This document shows, one piece after another, positions 52,342-61,113 of a stretch of 64,000 nt of DNA; the first letter of the stretch is position 1; every line of letters starts with the position of its first letter. Below the pieces are notes generated by a model. The model did no database searches. It was not told the origin of the DNA and saw only the letters and a program-made list of their open reading frames with translations. The DNA is from GCA-2794515 sp034436155 (GTDB lineage Bacteria; Chloroflexota; Anaerolineae; Aggregatilineales; Phototrophicaceae), in the NCBI GenBank assembly GCA_034436155.1, contig DAOTVP010000041.1:1-64000 (forward strand), given 5' to 3'. A program made the translations under genes and the position numbers.

Positions 52342-53259
52342 TCAAATCCAATTACGAAACCGAAAGAATGTGAGCATCCCAACCGCCGTCAGAAACATGG
52401 ATGCTGATACCCAAAAAAATGCCTCTGGATGTTCTTGCAGGGGTAAATCAATATTCATGCCATAAATACTCGAAATGAGCGTGAGCGGGAGCATAATGAC
52501 CGAAATAACCGTCAATACACGGATGACCTCATTCACGCGATGATTCGCCAATATGTTCACTGTATCGGCGAGGCTGACGATGATTTCTGAATCTTCATCT
52601 ATCATATCACGGGCTTTTTCGATATGGTCTACGATGTCGCCGAAATATTGGTCGGAATCTTCGGGCAAAATCGGGTGGTCTAAATTGGCGATGCGGTTCA
52701 AAATGGGGACTTGTTGGCGGATAATCCGCCGTAGGGCGATGATGTCTCGGCGCACAAGGGCGATTTCACGGATGACATTTTGTGAGTTTCTGCTAAAGAT
52801 GATTTCCTCAATGCCGTGAATATTGTGGTCAACTTTGCGTAGAATGGGGAATAGATAATCGACCAACCCATCGATGATTTGATACAGCGTGTTTTCAGTA
52901 TTTTTGCCTAATAATTTGTCGAGTGTGGCGGGGTCGGAATGACACCGGTCTATCATATGGACGAGTGGTTTGAGTGAGCCATCGTGAATGGTGATAATGG
53001 CGTTTTTCATCACCAAAAAATTGACCTCACGCGAGCGCGTGAGGCGTTCTTTGGCATCCCATAACGGAAAATGCAGGACGATGAAAATATACTCGGCTTC
53101 CACGTCCAATTTGGGGCGTTCATTGGGCGAGAGCATGTCTTCAATATTGAGTGGATGCACAAACGGGTAAAGGGTACTGATGGCTTTGATTTCTTCGGGG
53201 ATGGGGTTGCGAATATCGAGCCATTTAATGTGTTTATGTGCGATTGTCTTGAGCGTCAT
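52342..53259 (-). CDS. corA: CorA-type magnesium/cobalt transporter
   Basis: The protein (305 residues from ATG 53259) is a CorA channel: a large cytoplasmic N-terminal domain with coiled-coil stalk helix (about 130-235) and two C-terminal membrane helices, the first ending in the signature SIYGMNID (GMN). The loop after GMN (LPLQEHPEAF) is normal in charge. ATG 53259 is preferred to an upstream in-frame GTG at 53274. Mg2+ uptake is the likely role. Confidence 0.92.
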   Translation of the reverse strand: MTLKTIAHKHIKWLDIRNPIPEEIKAISTLYPFVHPLNIEDMLSPNERPKLDVEAEYIFIVLHFPLWDAKERLTRSREVNFLVMKNAIITIHDGSLKPLVHMIDRCHSDPATLDKLLGKNTENTLYQIIDGLVDYLFPILRKVDHNIHGIEEIIFSRNSQNVIREIALVRRDIIALRRIIRQQVPILNRIANLDHPILPEDSDQYFGDIVDHIEKARDMIDEDSEIIVSLADTVNILANHRVNEVIRVLTVISVIMLPLTLISSIYGMNIDLPLQEHPEAFFWVSASMFLTAVGMLTFFRFRNWI

Positions 53260-53425
53260 AAAACAAGACACCACCTTCTAATGGATGATTGGGCAGAAAA
53301 ATCATTTTTATTGTGGCATATTCATGATTTTCTAGCAAATCCTTTTTGACACACCCTATCGCTTGTGATATATTTAACAGGCAAACCGCCAAGTTAGAAC
53401 ATCAAAAATTGGTTTACTTGGATAT

Positions 53426-53455
53426 TTGTCATTGTATGTGTGTTTTGGTTATTAT
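53426..53455 (+). promoter_or_regulatory. candidate promoter of the Rieske/cytochrome b operon
   Basis: TTGTCA (53426-53431) and TATTAT (53450-53455) are separated by 18 bases and lie 58 bases before the Rieske start. Consensus match is fair. Confidence 0.45.
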
Positions 53456-53512
53456 TGATGTTAAGTGCAATTACGAAACACCCTGAACAACAAGCATTTT
53501 GTGGAGGATGGC

Positions 53513-54103
53513 ATGGCTACTGCCGCAAGTAGTAAAGGCGCATTGGTCGAGAAAACAGCTACCCAGCAAGTGGTGGTAGATGTTGCGGGTATCAATCGCC
53601 GTGAGTTCTTATATTATATTTGGGGGGCATCGATGGTGATGCTCTTAGGTGAAAGCGCCGTTGGGTTGGTTTGGTATTTGTTGCCACGCTTCAAAGAAGG
53701 CGAATTTGGTGGTGAATTTGTGTTTGGGAGCGATGCAATCCCCGATGTCGATGAAAAGCCGACCAAAGTCCCCGAAGGACGCATGTGGTTATCAAATACA
53801 TCACAAGGATTTGTCGCTTTATATGCCGTGTGTACCCATTTGGGATGTTTGCCCGATTGGTCAGAGAACAATCATCGTTTTGAATGCCCGTGCCATGGGT
53901 CGAAATATCGTATCGGTGGCGAATGGATTGAAGGTCCCGCCCCGCGTGGTTTGGATGCGTATGAATTCACCGTCTTTTTCACCGATGGCTCACAAGCCTC
54001 TAGCAACGGCAATCGTGACCCCATTCAACTGAATGGTCGCACCATTGAACGGGTTGTTGTCAACTCTGGCAAGCGCATTTTGGGTCCACCACACGGCGCA
54101 TAG
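53513..54103 (+). CDS. Rieske iron-sulfur protein
   Basis: The 196-residue subunit of a bc-type complex carries the 2Fe-2S cluster that takes an electron from quinol. It has an N-terminal twin-Arg-like RREF (29-32), one membrane helix (about 33-57) and the Rieske fold: CTHLGC (C107, H109, disulfide C112) and CPCHGS (C125, H128, disulfide C127). ATG 53513 has GGAGGA upstream. Cytochrome b follows, as in other bc operons. Confidence 0.95.
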   Translation: MATAASSKGALVEKTATQQVVVDVAGINRREFLYYIWGASMVMLLGESAVGLVWYLLPRFKEGEFGGEFVFGSDAIPDVDEKPTKVPEGRMWLSNTSQGFVALYAVCTHLGCLPDWSENNHRFECPCHGSKYRIGGEWIEGPAPRGLDAYEFTVFFTDGSQASSNGNRDPIQLNGRTIERVVVNSGKRILGPPHGA

Positions 54104-54169
54104 TCATGTGTTGTGGATGAGTATTTAGTGTTAGTGTTTTGGTTGTGTTCGGATTAGAGGAGTCACCCT

Positions 54170-55987
54170 ATGTCCATACTCCCATTTCCCTCATTCCTTG
54201 ACGATATTAAGGAAAAAGGGTTTAAGAGAGCAGTTTTTGAAGGTGTAGACGACATTGTGAAGAGCATCACCGCAGGCATGAATATCCAAGATATTCGTGA
54301 AGCCTTGCGTGGTGAAGCCCCAAGCCGTCGCCCGAATCCGCGTTTGCAACCCCATAGCGATGGCTTTTGGTTGCACATGCGTCCTAGCTTTTTCCATAAA
54401 GATATGACGGGGGTTTACCCCACCTTCCGTTTAGGATGGTTATCGACTTATTTTGTATTTTTCGAGACGATTACCGGCATGTTCCTGATGGTGTGGTATA
54501 CGCCATCGCCACAGATTGCCTATGGCAACATGGTGGCGCTCCTCAGCAATGTGCCACTCGGTCAACTCATGCGCGACTTGCACCGTTTGGGCGCAGAAGC
54601 GATGGTTCTCATCGTCACGCTCCACATGATACGAACTTTTATGACGGGTTCGTATAAAAAACCCCGTCAATTTACCTGGTTCTCTGGCGTGATTTTGCTA
54701 TTCGCCACTTTCTTCCTCAGCTTCAGCGGTTATTTGCTCCCGTGGGATCAATTAGCCCTGTGGGCGGTGACGATTGGCGCTTCGATGGTCGAAGCCTCGC
54801 CACCACCCATTGTTGGTGAAACGCTCAACTTGCTCTTGCGTGGCGGTCCAGATATTGGCGCGAATGGTCTGTTGCGTTTTTATCTGCTCCATGTGTTGGC
54901 TGTGCCTGCTATTTTGTTCATCTTCACGGGTGTTCACTATTATAAAGTGATTATTCATGGTCACAGTTTGCCACCCCAAAAAGAAAATATCGGCGAAGAC
55001 ACCGCCAAGCGCGTCCCGCTTGATAAGCGCGTGTATTTCATCCCCGATGTGTTGACCAGTGAAATCATGTGGATTGGTGTGACCAGTTTCATCCTCGTGG
55101 TGTTGTGTATTTGGTTCTATCATGCCCCTCTCGAAGCCCATGCCGATCCGCAAGTCACGCCACTTGGTACGACTGCGCCGTGGTACTTCCTCTGGATTCA
55201 AGGGGCGCTCAAACTGGGTGACAAGGTGCTTTGGGGCATCATCTTCCCAACGGTGGTTTTGCTCATCTTCTTCGCGTGGCCCTACCTCGATAATACCCCC
55301 AGCCGCCGTTATGCCGACCGTCGCTTTGCGCTCATCGTGTGCTTCAGCTTTATGTCGAGCTTCACCGTGTTGAGCTATATGGGTACGGCAGAATATGGTG
55401 TGAATACCACCGCCGACCAAGAAATCTTCTACTATATGGCGCACGAACCCGCGCATAACCGTATGGGTATCATTTTGCCTGTTCCGTTTGAACAATTGCC
55501 TGCTGGTCTGTATACCACCCGCGAATTCTCTGCCGAAGAAGGCATGGAAGAAGCCGCCATCGCCGCTTTGAACGAGTCGCTGTATGGCACAGAGTTGGGT
55601 AAACAGTTGGCAGAAACATTGGCTGTTGAAGAACACAACCCTGTTTTCAATCGTGATGCGACCAATATTCGTGTTCGTCCTGTCCCACAAGCCGAAGCCC
55701 CGCGCTTGGCGTATGTGATGGAACTGTTCGAGAAACAAGTCGCCAAAGAAGCCCAAGAATTGTATAACGGGTGGGGCGCGGTCTTGATTACCGATAATCA
55801 AGCGAACCTCAAACGGATTGATATTATCCTCGTTTGGGAAGCGATTGAACTCGAAAATGGTCAACCTGTGTTGGATGAAAATGGCAATGTGAAGCCGATT
55901 CTCAAGGAAGATGGTACACCTGTGTACAATATCTCCATTGACCATGTGTTCATCCACGAACAAGCCGCCTACTTCATGAATTATTAG
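54170..55987 (+). CDS. cytochrome b, b6-like, with C-terminal extension
   Basis: This is the 605-residue quinol-oxidising subunit of the complex. Heme-binding pairs are H138/H152 (13 residues between) and H241/H256 (14 between, the b6-type spacing). About eight membrane helices run to residue 405. The Qo-site motif, usually PEWY, reads APWY at 336-339. The first helices align with cytochrome b6 and the rest with subunit IV, fused in one chain. An extra soluble domain of about 190 residues follows (about 415-605), acidic and of no recognised family. It lies between the Rieske protein and the first cytochrome c. Confidence 0.93.
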   Translation: MSILPFPSFLDDIKEKGFKRAVFEGVDDIVKSITAGMNIQDIREALRGEAPSRRPNPRLQPHSDGFWLHMRPSFFHKDMTGVYPTFRLGWLSTYFVFFETITGMFLMVWYTPSPQIAYGNMVALLSNVPLGQLMRDLHRLGAEAMVLIVTLHMIRTFMTGSYKKPRQFTWFSGVILLFATFFLSFSGYLLPWDQLALWAVTIGASMVEASPPPIVGETLNLLLRGGPDIGANGLLRFYLLHVLAVPAILFIFTGVHYYKVIIHGHSLPPQKENIGEDTAKRVPLDKRVYFIPDVLTSEIMWIGVTSFILVVLCIWFYHAPLEAHADPQVTPLGTTAPWYFLWIQGALKLGDKVLWGIIFPTVVLLIFFAWPYLDNTPSRRYADRRFALIVCFSFMSSFTVLSYMGTAEYGVNTTADQEIFYYMAHEPAHNRMGIILPVPFEQLPAGLYTTREFSAEEGMEEAAIAALNESLYGTELGKQLAETLAVEEHNPVFNRDATNIRVRPVPQAEAPRLAYVMELFEKQVAKEAQELYNGWGAVLITDNQANLKRIDIILVWEAIELENGQPVLDENGNVKPILKEDGTPVYNISIDHVFIHEQAAYFMNY

Positions 55988-56074
55988 TGCCATGTGGGGT
56001 GTCTGATTCGTATCAGATGCCCCGCATTGTGTTGTTCAGGGAATGTCCTCATCAGGACGCAGAGGGAAAAAGAG

Positions 56075-57364
56075 ATGTTACAACGTTTATTGATTGACCG
56101 CATCGAGAATCGGATTCTCGTCGGCATTACGATGTTTGTCGGTATTATGATTTTAATCGGCTGGGTGGCGATTAACGAAGGGGAACGGATGCGTTCTTTC
56201 GATAATCAATTCCAAGCCCGTTCTATTGAATTTGGTGCAGAATTATTTGCCGCCAATTGTACAAGCTGTCATGGTGTCGATGGTCGTGGTGTGGGTAATT
56301 TCGGTCCCGCGCTCAACAGCCCATATTTGTTTGGTCATGATTATTTTGCCGATATTAATGACCGAATTAATGCCATTAATGCCCGCGAAGCCGAGTTGAT
56401 TGCAGAACGCGATGCGCTGATGCAAGAATTTGTCACTGCCAACGATGCTCGCCGTGACCAAATCCGCGCCCGCCGTGATGAAATCGAAGCCTTGCTCACC
56501 AGCGAAGATGGATTGGCGGCAGAACGTGCCGCGGTCTTTGCTGAACGCGATAACCTCATCAACAGTTTGCAACCTGCCGTAGACTTGGGCTACCCACAAC
56601 CGACTGTCAATGAAGATGGTACAGTGACATCGGTGTCGAGTCGTTTGGCATTTTTAGGATGGAGTGGCACACTCGATTCGTTCATCTATACCACGCTTGT
56701 GCATGGTCGCCCCACCAGTAAAAGCTATTGGGAAAATGCCCAAATGGTCTCTTGGTCGCAACAAACAGGTGCGGCTCTGCGTGATGACCAATTGCGTAAC
56801 CTGACCAATTATATCCTCAATTGGGATAAGGGCAATGCGTGGACAGTCGAAGATGCCCTGTTGGTGCGCCAATATCCACTTGTCCCTGTGGTGGGTGGTG
56901 GTGAAATCGCCGCTTCTGCACCACCAGCAGGCACGGATGTCGATGCCATTGTCGCTCAACTGGATATGGTCATCGGCGATCCTGTACGTGGCGACCAAAT
57001 TTATAACAATCAACAACGGTCACAATTGGGCGCACGCTTGGGGTGTGGTGGATGCCACTTGAATGGTGTTGCGGGTCCCGCTCATAATGCCAAATGGGAT
57101 CATTTCTTGACCGAATTGGCTAACGAACCACAATTTGCGGGTTATACCGTCCAAAAATACATGGTCGAAAGCATTGTCAATACAGGTGCGTTTGTCGTCC
57201 CTGGATATCCCGCAGGGCAAATGCCCGGTGATTTTGGGCAACGCATGAGTGTCCAAGATATTGCCGATATTTTGGCATATCTGCATACATTCAGCACGGT
57301 AGATCCGTATGTCGCGCCCGAACCTGTCACTGAACCCGCCGCCGAAGCGACACCCGAAGCATAG
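56075..57364 (+). CDS. di-heme membrane-bound cytochrome c with coiled-coil insert
   Basis: The 429-residue protein has an N-terminal membrane helix (about 14-33), a first cytochrome c domain with CTSCH (62-66), and a second with CGGCH (324-328), each with a later possible Met ligand (GQMPGDF for the second). Between the first heme site and the rest of its domain is a charged heptad-like coiled coil at about 100-165 (many DRINAINAREAEL-type repeats). The C-terminal tail is Pro/Glu/Ala rich. It would carry electrons from the bc complex. ATG 56075 has GAGGGAAA upstream. Confidence 0.88.
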   Translation: MLQRLLIDRIENRILVGITMFVGIMILIGWVAINEGERMRSFDNQFQARSIEFGAELFAANCTSCHGVDGRGVGNFGPALNSPYLFGHDYFADINDRINAINAREAELIAERDALMQEFVTANDARRDQIRARRDEIEALLTSEDGLAAERAAVFAERDNLINSLQPAVDLGYPQPTVNEDGTVTSVSSRLAFLGWSGTLDSFIYTTLVHGRPTSKSYWENAQMVSWSQQTGAALRDDQLRNLTNYILNWDKGNAWTVEDALLVRQYPLVPVVGGGEIAASAPPAGTDVDAIVAQLDMVIGDPVRGDQIYNNQQRSQLGARLGCGGCHLNGVAGPAHNAKWDHFLTELANEPQFAGYTVQKYMVESIVNTGAFVVPGYPAGQMPGDFGQRMSVQDIADILAYLHTFSTVDPYVAPEPVTEPAAEATPEA

Positions 57365-57416
57365 ACAGAATCAGAATCGGTATGAGCGTGCTTCTGCGCG
57401 TCTATCATGTAGAGTG

Positions 57417-57441
57417 AACCCCCTTGCAATAGGGGGTTTTT
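57417..57441 (+). terminator. Rho-independent terminator after di-heme cytochrome c
   Basis: AACCCCC (57417-57423) pairs with GGGGGTT and the loop is TTGCAAT; a run of T follows. A GCGTGCTTCTGCGCG remnant of the dispersed repeat lies just before it (57387-57401). It separates the cytochrome b operon from the next cytochrome c gene. Confidence 0.88.
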
Positions 57442-57530
57442 GATTGGTATGGGTTTGGGTATATACCTCATGCCTCATGATTGCTACAATATTCACAAGT
57501 TTTTGGCATAAACGAGAGGACACTATCCGC

Positions 57531-58211
57531 ATGGGACGTTATACAAAACGGATACAATTCGTGCTCATTGGCGTTTTTCTGATTGGGGTAGGGGTGATCG
57601 TGGCGCAGACGCAAATCCCCACTATCCCCGATGATTTTACATGCGATATGGCGGAACTCATCTTTTTACAAGACGATTTTCAACGGCTAACCGATACATT
57701 TGATAGTTTATATCAAGAAAATCCCGATGAAGCCCTTGCCATGTTATACGAAACAGGCAAAGCCTATCAACAATTATCGCTCACTTGTGGTTATCTCCCG
57801 CCCGATTTTGCCAGCCTCGCATCGGGGACAGACCTCGCCATCATCATGAACGCGCTAGAAGGTCTGAATGGCGATTCGATTCGCGGTCAGTTACTCTATA
57901 ACAACCTCGAACCATCTGGCACAGGCGATATGTTGGCGTGTTCAGGGTGTCATCAAACGGGTGGCACAACTGCGCCGATGACCGAAGGCACATGGACGCG
58001 CTGGGATGAAATTCACAGCCTAGAGGCGCAATTTGAGGCGTACACCTTCGCGCAATATATCGCTGAGAGCATTGTACATCCAGATGGCTATGTGGTTGAG
58101 GGGTATATGGCGGGAATTATGCCCAATAATTTTGGGGAGCGCATGACGTTTCAGGATATTGCCGACATCATCGCCTATTTAGAGAGCCAAGATCAGTTAC
58201 TGGATGAATAA
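57531..58211 (+). CDS. mono-heme membrane cytochrome c
   Basis: The 226-residue protein has an N-terminal membrane helix or uncleaved signal (about 8-27), a helical region (30-110), and a C-terminal cytochrome c domain with CSGCH (137-141) and a possible Met ligand in the MAGIMPNNFGERM stretch. Its C-terminal part resembles the second heme domain of the di-heme protein upstream (MPxxFGxRM and FQDIADIIAYL shared), so the two are related. ATG 57531 follows GAGAGGA. Confidence 0.85.
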   Translation: MGRYTKRIQFVLIGVFLIGVGVIVAQTQIPTIPDDFTCDMAELIFLQDDFQRLTDTFDSLYQENPDEALAMLYETGKAYQQLSLTCGYLPPDFASLASGTDLAIIMNALEGLNGDSIRGQLLYNNLEPSGTGDMLACSGCHQTGGTTAPMTEGTWTRWDEIHSLEAQFEAYTFAQYIAESIVHPDGYVVEGYMAGIMPNNFGERMTFQDIADIIAYLESQDQLLDE

Positions 58212-58274
58212 ATAGATGATTTGCGGTACAATACACCTGATTATGATGAATATCAATCACGAGGAGTATGAGCT

Positions 58275-58517
58275 ATGAAACGCCAAAACTGGATGACACT
58301 AACAATTGCTGTGATGCTGGCGCTGATGGTCGCCACCACGCCGATTTTTGCCCAAGAAGAAACCACCACCGACACACAAACGACCACCGAGACGACCAAC
58401 TATAGCACGGGTATCACCCTGATTTTTCTGATTTTGGGTATGACAGGTGTCGCCGCGGTGGGTGGGCTAAATTGGTTCACCGAAATTAGTGAACGCAAGA
58501 GCAAAAAATCATCGTAA
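58275..58517 (+). CDS. small exported membrane protein
   Basis: The 80-residue protein has a signal-like start (1-27, ending FAQE), a Thr/Glu-rich segment of about 18 residues and one membrane helix (about 46-68) followed by a basic end (ERKSKKSS). AGGAG precedes the ATG. Location between cytochrome c and ccmE suggests a small accessory role in cytochrome c assembly or the complex, perhaps in the place of CcmD, but no sequence similarity shows this. Confidence 0.6.
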   Translation: MKRQNWMTLTIAVMLALMVATTPIFAQEETTTDTQTTTETTNYSTGITLIFLILGMTGVAAVGGLNWFTEISERKSKKSS

Positions 58518-58519
58518 AG

Positions 58520-58605
58520 GTGGACGCGCTTCTGCGCGTCCGTATAGACTGGATAAAGTTGATGTGATGTACGGACGACATTTTCGCCGTCCCTGTTACA
58601 TCCTA
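58520..58605. repeat. dispersed palindromic repeats, two short units
   Basis: GGACGCGC, TTCT, GCGCGTCC (58522-58541) and GTACGGACGACATTTTCGCCGTCC (about 58570-58593). These are the GACGCGC and GGACGGC subtypes, also seen near 2843, 17090 and 38118. Confidence 0.8.
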
Positions 58606-58632
58606 AAAATAGATTGAGAAGGATATTGGGAT

Positions 58633-59193
58633 ATGACCGATTTAACGTTAGAAAAACCAATCGTGCAAGAGACCTCCGTCACATGGGAAAAACCCCAGAC
58701 ACATGTCGCCACCAAAAATAACAAATGGCAATTTTGGGTTGGCATCGCCCTGATTTTAGGCGCGGTGATGTTTTTAATTTTGGGCAATACCATTGGTGGC
58801 GCACAATATTTCACCACTGTCGAGTCGCTCATGGCGAATCCATCGGAACACGTTGGGAAGACCATTCGCATATCGGGCGCGGTGGTCGGCGAGACCATCC
58901 AATACGATTCGCAAAATCTGACGATTGCTTTCACCATCGCCCATATCCCTCAAGATGCGCCTAACATCGGCGAGGCGTTGTTCATCGCCGCCAACGATCC
59001 CCAAGCCGTGCGCTTGCCTGTGTATATCGAAAATACCGTCAAGCCCGACTTGCTTCGCCACGAAGCACAAGCCATCATCACAGGCAAACTGGGCGAAGAT
59101 GGTGTATTTTATGCCACCGAATTGTTGCTCAAATGCCCTAGTCGGTTCGAGGATGGCGCGAATCCAATGAATGTGAATTCTATTTCGTCATAA
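58633..59193 (+). CDS. ccmE: cytochrome c maturation heme chaperone CcmE, Cys variant
   Basis: CcmE carries heme from CcmC to the ligation complex. The 186-residue protein has an N-terminal membrane helix (about 33-53) and the OB-fold (KTIRISGAVV, GKLGEDGVFYATELL). The heme-binding motif, HxxxY in most bacteria, reads C168-P-S-R-F172. CxxxY-type variants with Cys are known from archaea and some anaerobes; Phe for Tyr is a further difference. ccmA, ccmB and ccmC follow after one intervening gene. Confidence 0.9.
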   Translation: MTDLTLEKPIVQETSVTWEKPQTHVATKNNKWQFWVGIALILGAVMFLILGNTIGGAQYFTTVESLMANPSEHVGKTIRISGAVVGETIQYDSQNLTIAFTIAHIPQDAPNIGEALFIAANDPQAVRLPVYIENTVKPDLLRHEAQAIITGKLGEDGVFYATELLLKCPSRFEDGANPMNVNSISS

Positions 59194-59206
59194 AAGGACG
59201 GTCTTT

Positions 59207-60379
59207 TTGAAAAAATATATCTTGTTGATGATGATTATAGCGGGTGTTCTTCATCATCTTAGCCCAACCAGCCTTATCACAATTGCACAAGAACCACCTA
59301 CGCCAGACGTGACCCCCGAAACGACCCCTGTTATTCGCAAAACGATACAAGGAAGTGTATCTGGCACGGTGACAATCGGCACGGGCGGGCTTGTTTTGCC
59401 GTCTGATGCCCAAATCAGTTTGCATATTGTGGATGCAATCAGCCAAACCGAGACGATACAAACCACCACCATCAGCACCGAGAATCGTTATCTATTTCAG
59501 GATGTGCCTATCACTGACGGTGATTTTTATTTCGTCCTGATGTCGGTGAACGGGCGTAATTTTGCCAGTAACCCTGTTGAGGGTGATATACGTTTTCCGA
59601 ATTTGGATTTGCCTATCACCGTGTATGATGTCATCACCGACCCATCGGTCATCATCATCGAAAATATGGTGGTGCAAATCAGACCCACGCAAGGCGTTTT
59701 GGGCTTCACGCAAGTGGTACAAGTCCGCAATCAATCGAACCGATTGTACATTGGCGGAATCCCAACGGTGAATGACCTCACCGCTACGTTTGAACTGACC
59801 TTGCCCGTAGGCGCGTTGGTGACAGAAACGCTGGTCATGCTCAACAACGAAATTGCTCCGATGCGCCCAAGTAGTTTTGTGGTGGATAATAGCACCTTCA
59901 AAGTGCAGTATACCGAAGCGATTTTTCCTGATTTAGATTATCTGTTTGTCATCAATTATCTGATGCCCTACGAACAAGATGCGGTGATGGAATTCCCTGT
60001 TTGGCATCGATTTGATGGGGATATGCGCCTGCTCATTGGCACAGATGAATTACAGGTCATTGGCGATAATATCGAAAGTCTAGGGGCGCAAGCGGTCGGC
60101 GAGATCGAATTTTTGGCGTATGGCGCAAGTTATGATTTATTCCCCAACGACACTATTCGTTACGAATTGCGCGGACGGGTGGCGGGTGTCGGCGAATTTG
60201 CGAACACCAATACCGCGCCCCAGAATACCATCTCGCTATCGGATAATTTGCCGTTGTTGTTGCTGATAGGTGTGGTGGGGATGTTGGTCATCTTTTTGGG
60301 GACAACGCTGATGTCTGGACGGCGTAAATCTAAACTATTGCCGATCGAATCCGAAATGAGAGACGAGGACGCATCATGA
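59207..60379 (+). CDS. exported protein between ccmE and ccmA
   Basis: The 390-residue protein starts at TTG 59207 with AAAGGA upstream. It has a signal peptide (about 1-28), beta-rich domains (a carboxypeptidase-regulatory-like strand pattern at about 45-135, with VSGTVTIGTGG, and a second at 145-330), and a C-terminal membrane helix (about 343-365) with a basic end. The stop overlaps the ccmA start (ATGA). I do not recognise a characterised family. The firm position inside a ccm operon suggests a part in heme handling or apocytochrome handling outside the membrane. Confidence 0.7.
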   Translation: MKKYILLMMIIAGVLHHLSPTSLITIAQEPPTPDVTPETTPVIRKTIQGSVSGTVTIGTGGLVLPSDAQISLHIVDAISQTETIQTTTISTENRYLFQDVPITDGDFYFVLMSVNGRNFASNPVEGDIRFPNLDLPITVYDVITDPSVIIIENMVVQIRPTQGVLGFTQVVQVRNQSNRLYIGGIPTVNDLTATFELTLPVGALVTETLVMLNNEIAPMRPSSFVVDNSTFKVQYTEAIFPDLDYLFVINYLMPYEQDAVMEFPVWHRFDGDMRLLIGTDELQVIGDNIESLGAQAVGEIEFLAYGASYDLFPNDTIRYELRGRVAGVGEFANTNTAPQNTISLSDNLPLLLLIGVVGMLVIFLGTTLMSGRRKSKLLPIESEMRDEDAS

Positions 60380-61113
60380 CCGACCAACCGCGTCCGATTA
60401 TCGAAATCACCGAATTGGTCAAACAATATGATATGTTGACCGTATTACGCAAACTTAACCTCACGGTGCAACGGGGCGAATTTATTGCCCTATTGGGTCC
60501 GAATGGGAGCGGAAAATCCACGTTATTGCGCTTGCTTTGCGCCCTCACACGCCCGAACAGTGGCGAAATCCGCATCGGCGGGTGGTCATTGCCGACAGAA
60601 GCCTATGCGGTGCGCTCACAAATTGGGTTGGTCAGTCATAAGCCACTGTTTTATGAAAATTTGACGGCGGTCGAAAATTTGATGTTCGTAGGGCGTTTGT
60701 ATAACATCCCCGCCGATGAATTAGCTCAGCGCATCAAAAAATTGTTGGATGATGTTGGATTGGGCAAACGCGCCCATACGCTGGCGCGGACATTCTCGCG
60801 TGGGATGCAACAACGCCTCTCGATTGCCCGCGCATTATTGCATAATCCTGATGTGTTGTTATTCGATGAGCCGTATACCGGCTTAGATCAAACGGCGGCG
60901 GGCATTTTAGACGATCTGCTCCGTCAGGCGCATGAGGCGGGTAAGACCATCATCATGACCACCCACCAATTAGAACGTGCCGAGACGCTGGTTAGGCGCG
61001 TGGTCATCATCAGAAAAGGGCAGGTGGGATATGATGAACCCGTAGACCCGCAAAATCCGCCCAATTTGGTCAAACTGTATACCGATGTGACGGGCATGGT
61101 GAACGCACTATGA
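60376..61113 (+). CDS. ccmA: heme exporter ATP-binding protein CcmA
   Basis: This 245-residue ABC ATPase powers release of heme-loaded CcmE. It has Walker A GPNGSGKST, signature FSRGMQQRL, Walker B VLLFDEP and the H-loop TTHQLE. It overlaps the previous gene and ccmB (ATGA at both ends), so the genes form a tight translational unit. Confidence 0.9.
   Translation: MTDQPRPIIEITELVKQYDMLTVLRKLNLTVQRGEFIALLGPNGSGKSTLLRLLCALTRPNSGEIRIGGWSLPTEAYAVRSQIGLVSHKPLFYENLTAVENLMFVGRLYNIPADELAQRIKKLLDDVGLGKRAHTLARTFSRGMQQRLSIARALLHNPDVLLFDEPYTGLDQTAAGILDDLLRQAHEAGKTIIMTTHQLERAETLVRRVVIIRKGQVGYDEPVDPQNPPNLVKLYTDVTGMVNAL

Noticed and set aside
54752..55993. Long open frame antisense to cytochrome b
   Set aside because: Its His/Arg/Asn-rich product has no recognised domain, and the plus-strand gene is unmistakable; it is a shadow of biased codon use.
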